Below, one piece after another: positions 28,993 through 39,881 of a stretch of DNA of 64,000 nucleotides. The stretch is taken from assembly GCA_027335345.1 (NCBI GenBank), contig DAHWOF010000033.1, positions 1 to 64,000 of the forward strand, read 5' to 3'. The notes below the pieces were generated by a model. It did no database searches, was not told where the DNA came from, and was given only the letters and a program-made list of their open reading frames with translations. The number at the start of each line of letters is the position of its first letter. Position 1 is the stretch's first letter. Origin of the DNA: Granulicella sp. (GTDB lineage: Bacteria > Acidobacteriota > Terriglobia > Terriglobales > Acidobacteriaceae). Made by a program: the position numbers and the translations under genes.

Positions 28993-29120
28993 AGATTTTT
29001 CTGCGCAGGTGTAGCCCGGCTTCTCGACCTTCATGGGCGTTTTCCCCAACCTTCGGGGTTCTCAGCAGGCTTGCCTGCCGTAGTGGAATGAAACGCCACC
29101 GCAAGCCCGCCTCAGGAAAG
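28990..29120. repeat. Dispersed repeat, copy R2 (one degenerate end)
   Basis: TAAAGATTTTTCTGCGCAGGTGTAGCCCGG...CATGGGCGTTTTCCCCAA...GAAACGCCACCGCAAGCCCGC; shares GGTGTAGC, ATGGGCGTTTTC and ACGCCACCGCA(A/C)GCCCGC with R4 (reverse complement). Confidence 0.55.
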
Positions 29121-29206
29121 CCATCCGCACGGATAAGCGCGTATAGAGCGCGCATCGTTCGGCCGACGGTCGTGATCTTTCCGGCCGATGGCATAACAGG
29201 CGAGCC

Positions 29207-31537
29207 CTACTGCACCGTAATGAGGCGGGTCTCATAGGGCTTGAGTTCGAGATGGAAGGTTCTGCCGCGTTGACCGGCATGGGAGGCGACGGGAGACACG
29301 GAGCCCGTTGCAGGATCCCACACGCGGACGGTGGCGCCTGCGGCGCGCAGAGTCACAGTGTGGGAACTGGGCTGGTCACCCTCGTTGAAAAAGAAGTAGA
29401 CATCGGCGTCCTTGAGGCGGCGGGTGATGACCATCAGCGCAGCATCGGGCGTGTCCAGACGCACACCGCGATCGCGTTTGGGAAGGACCCTCGCCAAGGC
29501 GGCCTCGATGGCCGGAGGAACGACCTGCGGCGCAGGCGGCACAGCAGGCGGCTGAGCGGGCGGTGTGGGGGTAGGTGGAAGCTGTGCAGATGTCTCGACG
29601 GTGGCGAAGTCGAAGTCGGCAGGAGTTGCGGCGCGAGCGTCAAGAATGGTTCTACCGGAGATGAGAGATGGCGTGGCGCCGAGGAAGAGCACCTTGCCGC
29701 CGCTCCGGGCCAGCGCCCTCAGGCGGTCGAGCTCAACCTGCGAAAGAACTTCAGCCGCAGGGATGATGACGATGCGATAGCGATTGCCGCTCATGGATTC
29801 GAGCGCACCAGGGACGGCTTTGAGGTCGGCGCCGAGGGCGTTCTGGTTGATGATGTCGAAGTCGATCTGGCGTTCCGATAGCATGCGCTCGGTGGAGACG
29901 AACGCGGTGTCTGCGTCCTGGTCATTGAGCCACATCGAGCTGGACGGAATGTAGAGTGCGACAGACGCAGCCGGGCGGCCCATGCTCATGACGTAGCTGA
30001 GCCGCCGGGTGTAGTTCATCAGCGCCGGCCAGCCAGGGTCGCGCATCAGGGCCGATGGACCGCCACGGCGTGTGGCGCCTCCTGGGGCCGTGTCAGCCTC
30101 AGGCTGCGACGCCGGGTAGTACATGGTTTCGACAAGATTGACTCCGCGCACCATCTGCTCGTTGATGATGTAGCGGGCCTGGGCGATGTCAGGCGCGGGC
30201 CGGTAGGCGGCAAAGCTTTCGGTGAATGCCTGTGGATGACCGTATACGTGGGCGGCGGAGGAAGCAAGGCGAGGATAATCGGAGACGGTGTCGGTCCAGA
30301 TCTGATGCCAGATGGCGTCGATGCCCGGAACTTCGACATACTTCATGTCGCGCTCGAAGTCGCCCTCGGAGCGGGTGAGTTCCATCTCCATCTCTTCGTG
30401 ATTGAGATGGACCTGGTAGGAGACACCGTGGCCGGCACACCAGAGGCCCTGCGGTTTGAAGAAACCCTCCCGGAACATCCTCGAGAAAACATCGTAGTAG
30501 TCCGCCTTGGCGCGGAGCGGAAGGCCGCTGAGCTCGACGGGCGCGAGCCGGCCGGGTTGGCCCCGCTGAACTCGGCCTGTCCGTTCGGAGGCGAGGATGA
30601 TCGCCAAATAGGGGCGAATGTCGTAGCCCTTGATCCGCTGAAATGTCGCGAAGAAGGTCTCCGTCCAGGGCAGGCCGGAGATGGAGTAGTCCGGCTCGTC
30701 GCCGCGGAAACCCAGGATGGTCGAACCGAAGAGTCCGGGCATGGCCTTGTAGTAGCCGTCGTGCGTGGCTTCAAGATACGCGGCGGTCGCGGCAGGATTC
30801 ATGTAGTCTTCGAGCGGTTGAGAGAAGTCCTTGGTATGTTTTGGGTTGGTGTCGCTTCGGGTGGGCGAGGTGCGGAAGACATGCTCGACGATCTCGACGT
30901 TCCAATCGCTGCCCGCAGGCGCTGTCCAGTCAATGCTGCCGTTTGCGATAGGCACGGCTACCTGGCGGCCGCTGGAGTTCACGGCGTCCGCGGCGACGGC
31001 ATCCGGTCCGACGGCCTGGTTGATCGTTGCTCCTCCATGCACCGGGATGGGCCGGTCAAGCGTCAGCGCCTGCATGCTCAGGTTGTGCTTCGCCTTCGCA
31101 AACAGGCCGCCGGCAAAGCCGCTGGGGTAGCCGATATCGTCGACGATCCAGACTCTCATGTCACGCTTCTTGGCCTCTTCGACGAACTGCTTGAAGAAGG
31201 CAAAGTATGCGGGAGTAAGGTAGGTGACGGGCATGCCGCCTCCAGCCTGGGCGGTGACGGCGTGGAAACCCAGCGACTTCATGATGTCGAGGTCATGGGC
31301 AAGCGACTGGAGGGTGACGGCGCCGTTCATGCCGAAGTAGGGCTCGGGGCCATACTGGGAGGGCGGGTTCCTCCATCCGGCCTGCACCTGGGCAGCGGTG
31401 AGCATCTGCACCTTTTGCCAAGGATGCATCTCCTCAGTGGACTGAGCCGTTGCGCACAGCGCGCCAAGCAGGCAGGCAACCGCGCCAATGGCTGATGCGG
31501 CAGCGAAACGAGGCAAGTGGGCCAAGCGGACTCCCAT
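29207..31537 (-). CDS. Secreted glycosyl hydrolase, GH106-like (alpha-L-rhamnosidase family)
   Basis: Signal peptide MGVRLAHLPRFAAASAIGAVACLLGALCATAQS; WRNPPSQYGPEPYFGMNGAVTLQSLAHDLDIMKSLGFHAVTAQAGGGMP; VWIVDDIGYPSGFAGG; LGFRGDEPDYS. Start trimmed from track value 31840. Confidence 0.72.
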   Translation of the reverse strand: MGVRLAHLPRFAAASAIGAVACLLGALCATAQSTEEMHPWQKVQMLTAAQVQAGWRNPPSQYGPEPYFGMNGAVTLQSLAHDLDIMKSLGFHAVTAQAGGGMPVTYLTPAYFAFFKQFVEEAKKRDMRVWIVDDIGYPSGFAGGLFAKAKHNLSMQALTLDRPIPVHGGATINQAVGPDAVAADAVNSSGRQVAVPIANGSIDWTAPAGSDWNVEIVEHVFRTSPTRSDTNPKHTKDFSQPLEDYMNPAATAAYLEATHDGYYKAMPGLFGSTILGFRGDEPDYSISGLPWTETFFATFQRIKGYDIRPYLAIILASERTGRVQRGQPGRLAPVELSGLPLRAKADYYDVFSRMFREGFFKPQGLWCAGHGVSYQVHLNHEEMEMELTRSEGDFERDMKYVEVPGIDAIWHQIWTDTVSDYPRLASSAAHVYGHPQAFTESFAAYRPAPDIAQARYIINEQMVRGVNLVETMYYPASQPEADTAPGGATRRGGPSALMRDPGWPALMNYTRRLSYVMSMGRPAASVALYIPSSSMWLNDQDADTAFVSTERMLSERQIDFDIINQNALGADLKAVPGALESMSGNRYRIVIIPAAEVLSQVELDRLRALARSGGKVLFLGATPSLISGRTILDARAATPADFDFATVETSAQLPPTPTPPAQPPAVPPAPQVVPPAIEAALARVLPKRDRGVRLDTPDAALMVITRRLKDADVYFFFNEGDQPSSHTVTLRAAGATVRVWDPATGSVSPVASHAGQRGRTFHLELKPYETRLITVQ

Positions 31538-31592
31538 CGCAGAAGGAATCCGGAGGTTACGATCGGATGCGGCTCCAGAAGCAGTCTTCAAC

Positions 31593-33362
31593 TCAGTAGC
31601 TCCCCATGGTGACGCGCAGCAAGGACCCTTGGCTGCCGAAGTTAAGTCCATAGTCGGTTTCATCTCCGTTCCACAGGCGAATGGGCACCCAGGTGGTCCC
31701 GTCGTAGCGACCCTCTTCAACCTTGAGCATCTGGGGCAGTTTGGCGGAATGGACCGGCAACGCGAACTGGACGCGGCAATCGATGCCTGCGACGAGAAAC
31801 TGGTTTGGCCCGAGCCATGCGACCACGGCCCGTCCCTCATGCAAGCTCCTGGTGCTGGAGGCGGCAGAGACAGGCGCAGGCCGATCGTACGCCGGTGGAA
31901 ACGAGACGATCACACGCCAAGCTGTGCCGACAGGTTCAGAGGGCGCAGCGGAGGTGGTGTCCAGTGCCAAAGGAGTGCCGTCCGCGGCAAAGGCGAGCTC
32001 CTCCTGAGCAACGCCATCTTCTTCGACGGCAGTTTGCAGCTTGCCTGAAAATTTCAGCGCCGCCAACTCTGGCGTAAAGGAGCCTAGCAATGCGTAGCCG
32101 TTGGCCACCGCAAGCATCTCCGCGCTGAGCGGCCGGTTTACATCCAAGCGATCCAAGCCAAAGTTGGCGAACCCGATAGCACCGTCACCGAGTGCGAAGT
32201 AGAGTGGGCGCGCGTAGCCGGACACTCCTGGAAACGGCTCGAAGCCGAGACTTTCCGGGATGAGCAGCGGATTGCCGGGCTGGTGAAACTGACCTAGGAC
32301 CTTGCGATAGTTTTCGCTTTTGGGGACGTAGATATCGGGCGCCAGGATGTCGATGGAAGGGGCCATCGCCTTCCACACCGGGAACATATTCACCGTAGGA
32401 CCGCCAGAGGGGTAGTCCACGCCGGGAATGGTAAGAATGGGATAGCCGCGCGGGCTCTTCAGCCAGTCATTGACGTACATGGGCAGGGGAAGCTCCTGCT
32501 TGCCGGCTGCGGCCACGGCATTGATGTAACGCGAGACGCTCCAGGCGGCAAAGGTCTCGTCAGCGTCGGGACCGAACACCTGCGACCACGTCCCCGGAGA
32601 CCGATGGAGAGCGCGGAGAACGTCTTGGGGCACGGGCGCGTCGAAGATCTTCTGCGCCCTCGGCGAGAAGTCGCGGACCAGACCGAGTGATCCGGACTCA
32701 TTCTCGACCTGCATCATGATCACGGTATGCTGCGGATCGGCCTGCTTCAGGTGATGCATCAGCGCGGCGAAGGCGGTGCGGTCAGCATCCAGATTGGCGG
32801 ATGAGTTGGGGCTGAGCACGTCGATGGGCACACCGAATTTCGACAGCATGCGCGGGTACGTCGCGGTGTCCGCTTTGATCCAGTCGGGCACGTAGTGCAT
32901 CTTGCCGTTCTTCCAGGTTCCGAACCAGAGCAGCACGAGATGCACGTGATGAACCCGAGCCTGGGCAAGGATGGAGTCCACCACGGTGAAGTCGAAGACG
33001 CCGCGGGCAGGCTCCATCTGCTCCCAGTAGACGGGCACTTCGAGCGTGTTGAGGCGCAGTCGTTCTGCGGCCGGCCAGACGGCATCCAGGCGAGCAGGCC
33101 AGCCACTGGAGTTGTCGACCTGCGCGCCCAACAGAAAGTAGGGTGCGCCGTCGACCATCAGGGTGGCGCGGCCGTGCCGCTGGACCAACGCAGGCATGGA
33201 CTGAGCGGCTGCGCACACACCCGCCGCGCAACCGACGGCAAGCAGCGTTGCAGCTGCTCCAAGAGCGCGGACCTTGAAGGATTTGTTGGGCAGTGGACCC
33301 TCCTTCCTGCGGAAGCTGCAAGCCTCCGCCGCACAGCATTGTACGTCGCGGAGCGTATGCAT
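31593..33362 (-). CDS. Secreted GH35-like beta-galactosidase-type glycosidase (DUF5597-like C-terminus)
   Basis: FLLGAQVDNSSGWPARLDAVWPAAERLRLNTLEVPVYWEQMEPARGVFDFTVVDSILAQARVHHVHLVLLWFGTWKNG; MMQVENESGSLG; PILTIPGVDYPSGGPTVNMFPVWKAMAPSIDILAPDIYV. Confidence 0.78.
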   Translation of the reverse strand: MHTLRDVQCCAAEACSFRRKEGPLPNKSFKVRALGAAATLLAVGCAAGVCAAAQSMPALVQRHGRATLMVDGAPYFLLGAQVDNSSGWPARLDAVWPAAERLRLNTLEVPVYWEQMEPARGVFDFTVVDSILAQARVHHVHLVLLWFGTWKNGKMHYVPDWIKADTATYPRMLSKFGVPIDVLSPNSSANLDADRTAFAALMHHLKQADPQHTVIMMQVENESGSLGLVRDFSPRAQKIFDAPVPQDVLRALHRSPGTWSQVFGPDADETFAAWSVSRYINAVAAAGKQELPLPMYVNDWLKSPRGYPILTIPGVDYPSGGPTVNMFPVWKAMAPSIDILAPDIYVPKSENYRKVLGQFHQPGNPLLIPESLGFEPFPGVSGYARPLYFALGDGAIGFANFGLDRLDVNRPLSAEMLAVANGYALLGSFTPELAALKFSGKLQTAVEEDGVAQEELAFAADGTPLALDTTSAAPSEPVGTAWRVIVSFPPAYDRPAPVSAASSTRSLHEGRAVVAWLGPNQFLVAGIDCRVQFALPVHSAKLPQMLKVEEGRYDGTTWVPIRLWNGDETDYGLNFGSQGSLLRVTMGSY

Positions 33363-33584
33363 GGAAACTTTTTCTCAAAAGAAACTGGCTGCGGCGCTCC
33401 TGTCGTCCGCGCGACCAGACTCCCGTCACGGTTCAAGCCGGATACGGGGCTTCGGCAAAACCCTACAAAACCCTAAGAGATCCCGGTGAGCACGGTGCAA
33501 GGCATGGATGCGCGGTACGAAGAGGTTCTATGCCTGTGCCTGGCTGCCTTACGCCAAGCACGAGGGACGGTGGAGCCCTTTTGC

Positions 33585-33692
33585 GTGCAGGCGTATCCCG
33601 ATGCAGGGGCCTTTATGGCGTTTTCCCAGATGAAAACACCATAGGAAGCCTGCTTCGGAGGGTCCATCCACAGGGAAACAGCTACAGTCCTA
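33585..33692. repeat. Dispersed repeat, copy R3 (divergent)
   Basis: Core TATGGCGTTTTCCCAGATGAAAACACCATA (inverted) flanked by GCAGGC...GCCTGC; same organisation as the GATGGGCGTTTTC...GAAAACGCC core of R1/R4. Confidence 0.4.
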
Positions 33693-34781
33693 CACTCGTC
33701 CCTTGCTCGTGCGCGGAGGATAGATCCGCAGCAGCTCGTTGAGGTTTTGCTCCACCTCATCCACACTGACCTCATCAATGATGTAGTCCTGTGGAGCGCT
33801 GGGAAGATCGGCGTTCTTGAGAATCCTGGCGCGGGGGTTATTGAGCGGAAGCCACTCGACCTCCGGAGACCAGGCTGGGGCGATGATCACCATGGGAAGC
33901 CGCACAGCCCGAGCCAGGTGCATGGGGCCGGTATCCAGGGTCAGCGCTACATCGGCGAGCGAGAGGATCGCCGCCAGCTCCCGGGGCTGGGTTTGACCCG
34001 CCAGGTTAACCGTGGAAAAACTCAGGCCGGCACGCAGGGCGTCAATGGCCAGAACCTCCGCGCCCGTACCCGCAAAGACGATCTGCATCCTGTACTCACG
34101 GCGCAGGGTCTCCGCCACGGAGCGAAAGCGCTCCGCGCGCCAGGACTTTCGCTGCGTGGGGCTGGTCTGAGTGATAAAGACCGCCACGGGTTCCTGCTCA
34201 TCCACGTGATGCTCGCGCAGGAGGCGATGCGCGGCGCTGAGATCCTCAGAGGATGGGAAGACCTGCGGTTCAAGAAGGTTAGGATTCGCCCGCAGTTGCT
34301 CCAGCAACGCCGGTCCGTGGCCCAGCATATCCAGGATGCGCAGATTGTTGGCGATCTGGCTCAGACGAGGGTCGAAGCGGAGATGGGCGGCTGCGAGCTC
34401 CGGCAGCAGCGTGAAACCGGCGCGCACCGGACTGCCCGCCAACAAGGCGGAGAGAATCACCCGTGAGCGCTCGTTGCCAGTAGTGAGCAGAACGGCATGC
34501 GGCTCGCGGCCGAACGGCCTGGCGTGGCCCAGCGCTTTGGCTGCGGCCAGCATCTCGCGCAAGGGGCTGGGGGTGGAGACCAGGGTCTCCAGGCCCGGGT
34601 TGTGGCGCAGGATCTCCAGAGCGAAGCCACTGGCAGCGGCCGCCACTCTGGCCTCCGGCAGGACGGCGTGAATGGCCGCAATCAATGGTGTGGCATGGAT
34701 GGCCGTGCCCAAGGCAAGCGGGTGCTGCAGGAGCAGAAAGTTGCGGACCTCGGCCAACTCCGGTTGCGTGTCGTGGAACAT
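33690..34781 (-). CDS. Glycosyltransferase family 9 (heptosyltransferase-like)
   Basis: TPLIAAIHAVLPEARVAAAASGFALEILRHNPGLETLV; FITQTSPTQRKSWRAERFRSVAETL; ILSLADVALTLDTGPMHLARAVRLPMVII. Confidence 0.88.
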   Translation of the reverse strand: MFHDTQPELAEVRNFLLLQHPLALGTAIHATPLIAAIHAVLPEARVAAAASGFALEILRHNPGLETLVSTPSPLREMLAAAKALGHARPFGREPHAVLLTTGNERSRVILSALLAGSPVRAGFTLLPELAAAHLRFDPRLSQIANNLRILDMLGHGPALLEQLRANPNLLEPQVFPSSEDLSAAHRLLREHHVDEQEPVAVFITQTSPTQRKSWRAERFRSVAETLRREYRMQIVFAGTGAEVLAIDALRAGLSFSTVNLAGQTQPRELAAILSLADVALTLDTGPMHLARAVRLPMVIIAPAWSPEVEWLPLNNPRARILKNADLPSAPQDYIIDEVSVDEVEQNLNELLRIYPPRTSKGRV

Positions 34782-34928
34782 TCGCTCGAAGACGGCGAGG
34801 TTGACCAGGCCGGCGGATTTGAGAAGGGACCCGATAGCTTGAGAATAACAAGGTTCCGCGCGGGAGCGTCAGAGGCTGCCAGAGCAGGATGAGCATCTTC
34901 AACTCCGGCAGTCGCCGCCGTTCCCCCG

Positions 34929-35942
34929 CTACCTGCGCCGGGCCGGCCCGGTGGACTTGCGCAGAACCAATGCAGGCTGAATGATGTGCAACTCTCCCTT
35001 GAGGGGCCTTGCACCACGCGGAAACTCTTCGCGAAACAGGGCATGAAAAGCGGCCCCAGCAATCTGGGCGCGAGGCATAGCTACCGTGGTGAGTGGTGGC
35101 GAAACATAGGCACTCATCTGAATATCGTCAAACCCAATCACCGAGATGTCCTCAGGCACGCGCAGTCCAGCCTCCACGATCGCTCCCATGGCGCCGATCG
35201 CACTCAGGTCGTTGGACGCCAGCACGGCGGTGGGTCGCCTTCGGGAAGAGAGGACCCGCCGCATGGCTTCATGGCCGCCCTCCATCTGGTGGTTCCCTTC
35301 CTGAATCAGTTCGGGACTGGGATCCAGGTGGTCTCGCACTGTACTTTCCATGAAAGCCTTGTAGCGAGCCTGCGCCGAAGCCAACTTCAGGGGCCCGGTC
35401 AGGAAGGCAATGCGTCTGTGCCGCAGCTTGATCAGGTGCTGCATCGCCGCACCCACACCCGCCGAGTAGTCGAGCCGGATGCAACTGACGCCAGGCGCAG
35501 GCGTACCCGAGTCCAGGAACACCATGGGAATATGCATGCGGCGGAAGTCCTCGATCAGGTGCTCATCCATCTCTGAGGTCATGATGGCAACCCCCTCCAC
35601 CCGGCGTTGCAACATGCGCTGCACACAGATCTTCATCCGTTCGGGTTCGTAGTTGGTGTTGCTGACCAACACCTCCTGCCGGTGCTGCACTGCAATATCC
35701 TCAAACGACTTTACCAGTTCGGGAAAGAATGGGTTGGTGATGTCGGAAATGATCAAGCCGTAGAGGTTGCTGCGCCCCGAGCCCAGCGCTCTGGCATTGG
35801 TGTCCGGATGGAAGTTCAGCCTCTCGATGGCTTGCTGCACCCGCTCGGCTGTCTCCGGGTGTACCTTCGCGGAGCCATTCATGGTCCGCGATACGGTAGC
35901 GGTGGAAACCCGGGCGAGCTTTGCAACTTCTTTGATATTCAT
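34929..35942 (-). CDS. LacI family transcriptional regulator
   Basis: MNIKEVAKLARVSTATVSRTMNGSAKVHPETAERVQQAIERLNFHPDTNARALGSGRSNLYGLIISDITNPFF. Start trimmed from 36011. Confidence 0.94.
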   Translation of the reverse strand: MNIKEVAKLARVSTATVSRTMNGSAKVHPETAERVQQAIERLNFHPDTNARALGSGRSNLYGLIISDITNPFFPELVKSFEDIAVQHRQEVLVSNTNYEPERMKICVQRMLQRRVEGVAIMTSEMDEHLIEDFRRMHIPMVFLDSGTPAPGVSCIRLDYSAGVGAAMQHLIKLRHRRIAFLTGPLKLASAQARYKAFMESTVRDHLDPSPELIQEGNHQMEGGHEAMRRVLSSRRRPTAVLASNDLSAIGAMGAIVEAGLRVPEDISVIGFDDIQMSAYVSPPLTTVAMPRAQIAGAAFHALFREEFPRGARPLKGELHIIQPALVLRKSTGPARRR

Positions 35943-36218
35943 CGGATTAGAGTAGTACAGGGGATGGAGCCTGACCGGCGCGTAGCTCGGGCAGAGGTGG
36001 TTCACCGTCAATTATAGGGAGATACGCAAGGGAGAACAGGGTCGCGCCATCTTTTTTATGACGGAGGCCGTATCCCCGAACCCTGATCTGTGGCGCCCAA
36101 AGGATGGCCTTGGCAACATCAGCGATGGCGCGACGCGGGACAGAGATCGAGTCTGAACTCCGCACCGGGCTCCGTTTGGGCTGCCTGGGGCAAACTCTTT
36201 GGCATGGTAACGGTCGGC

Positions 36219-38653
<2,435 letters not shown>

Positions 38654-38697
38654 TTACTCCTTTGTCCAATCGGTGATTGATTCTCTGCATAGCCTGC

Positions 38698-38738
38698 AAC
38701 GAAAACGGCCCACCATCCTCAAGGATCGTGAGCCGTTC
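38698..38738 (-). terminator. Intrinsic terminator/attenuator hairpin in the metYX leader
   Basis: Minus strand AACGGCTCACGATCCTTGAGGATGGTGGGCCGTTTTCGTT: ~15-bp stem (one G-G mismatch, one G-T wobble), tight loop, followed by TTTT; lies between the short Met/Cys ORF and the metY start. Confidence 0.7.
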
Positions 38739-38766
38739 AGAACCTGATCGTATTTGCGCTAGCGCA

Positions 38767-38823
38767 TCAGACCGTTCCGGCACGCACCCACGAGCGGCAA
38801 CACATGGTCATATCCATGTGCAT
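38767..38823 (-). CDS. Putative Met/Cys-rich leader peptide MHMDMTMCCRSWVRAGTV (or the longer 38853 start, MVFCCTNPARMHMDMTMCCRSWVRAGTV)
   Basis: 18-codon ORF with 4 Met and 2 Cys in the first 10 codons, stop TGA at 38767-38769, followed by the palindrome TGCGCTAGCGCA and the terminator 5' of metY. Confidence 0.6.
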   Translation of the reverse strand: MHMDMTMCCRSWVRAGTV

Positions 38824-38860
38824 TCGAGCCGGGTTGGTGCAGCAGAAGACCATGCCCTCG

Positions 38861-38890
38861 AGTATGCTACAGGCCATCCAGCAAATGCAA
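38861..38890 (-). promoter_or_regulatory. Candidate sigma70-like promoter of the metYX leader
   Basis: Minus strand TTGCAT - 18 nt - CATACT; predicted start near 38854, just upstream of the leader ORF. Confidence 0.35.
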
Positions 38891-39008
38891 CACTCGCATT
38901 GGGTGGGTCGAAAGGGGTAGGGCGGAGTGCCAAGCTGGTCCGAGCCCAACTCCCGGACGGAGCTCGAACGCAGGGAGCCATCGCCCATCCCAGGGCCAGA
39001 CGGGTAGA

Positions 39009-39374
39009 TCAATGCCGGCTGGCCTGAGCACTGCGCAGCAAACAATAAGCCTCGTTGATCGCTGCCATCTGCTGGTTCGCTAGTCTCTGTTGAGCCACAG
39101 ACTCCGAGCCTCTCCGGTCGGGATGCCACTGATTCGCCATGCTATGATAGCCCGCTTTGATCTCGCGGTGCGTGCTCTCCAGGCGCACCTTCAGAATCCC
39201 GCAGGCTCGCTCTTCAGTAAGTGGGAACCGCATCTCTTGCGGGTCTGCAGCGGCTGCGACTGAAGCAGGACAGCCCTGGTCCTTGGTTGCGGATGCTCCA
39301 GACGCGAATTGAGGATTCGAGTCCGCCGGGCGCGTCGGCGTCAGCGTCCACATGGAGGGTCGGCAACCGAGCAA
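39009..39374 (-). CDS. J-domain (DnaJ-like) protein
   Basis: ACGILKVRLESTHREIKAGYHSMANQWHPDRRGSESVAQQRLANQQMAAINEAYCLLRS with HPD motif; start uncertain. Confidence 0.65.
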   Translation of the reverse strand: MLGCRPSMWTLTPTRPADSNPQFASGASATKDQGCPASVAAAADPQEMRFPLTEERACGILKVRLESTHREIKAGYHSMANQWHPDRRGSESVAQQRLANQQMAAINEAYCLLRSAQASRH

Positions 39375-39419
39375 GGCCCAAACGGGGAAGGTCTCTCCCC
39401 TGGGCTCTGTGTTGCAGCC

Positions 39420-39680
39420 CTAGTAGCGGACGCGGCCCTCATTGGCCCTTTGGACCTCCCAGTCTTCAAGAGCAGCCTGCAGGCCATCTGTCCAGATCGT
39501 CTCGAAGAAGTTTGCAACGATCTCGCAGTCCTTTCCAAGTAACCGCTCGATTTGGCTATGGAGCGAGCCCGGGCACGCCGGATCGGTAGGCTTCCAGCGA
39601 AGTTCCGAGCTCGCTGCGTCTTCCTCCTCCAAACCCGCATAGACGCTCCAGGCGTCCGCATCATAAGATCGCTGATCCAT
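39420..39680 (-). CDS. Hypothetical small acidic protein
   Basis: 86-aa ORF MDQRSYDADAWSVYAGLEEEDAASSELRWKPTDPACPGSLHSQIERLLGKDCEIVANFFETIWTDGLQAALEDWEVQRANEGRVRY, 45 bp upstream of the J-domain ORF, same strand. Confidence 0.45.
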   Translation of the reverse strand: MDQRSYDADAWSVYAGLEEEDAASSELRWKPTDPACPGSLHSQIERLLGKDCEIVANFFETIWTDGLQAALEDWEVQRANEGRVRY

Positions 39681-39716
39681 GGCTCATGCAGCTATCGGCA
39701 CAGGGAGTCAAAATTT

Positions 39717-39752
39717 CGAGGGCCTGGATTCCTACGAGGGCCTGGATTCCTA
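39717..39752. repeat. Perfect tandem duplication, 2 x 18 bp
   Basis: CGAGGGCCTGGATTCCTA repeated twice head-to-tail. Confidence 0.85.
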
Positions 39753-39881
39753 TTTGTCATGGGGTCGTTCGCAGGGCAAGACGTATACTATCTTCGGAGA
39801 TCGGTAGACGCTCAAGCTGATCGGCTTCGATCGCGCCGGAAAGACAAATCCCAAGACGACTGCTGACATGAGGACTCTCGA

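Noticed and set aside
30236-31495. 419-aa plus-strand ORF
   Set aside because: Antisense to the GH106-like gene, which has a signal peptide and conserved motifs.
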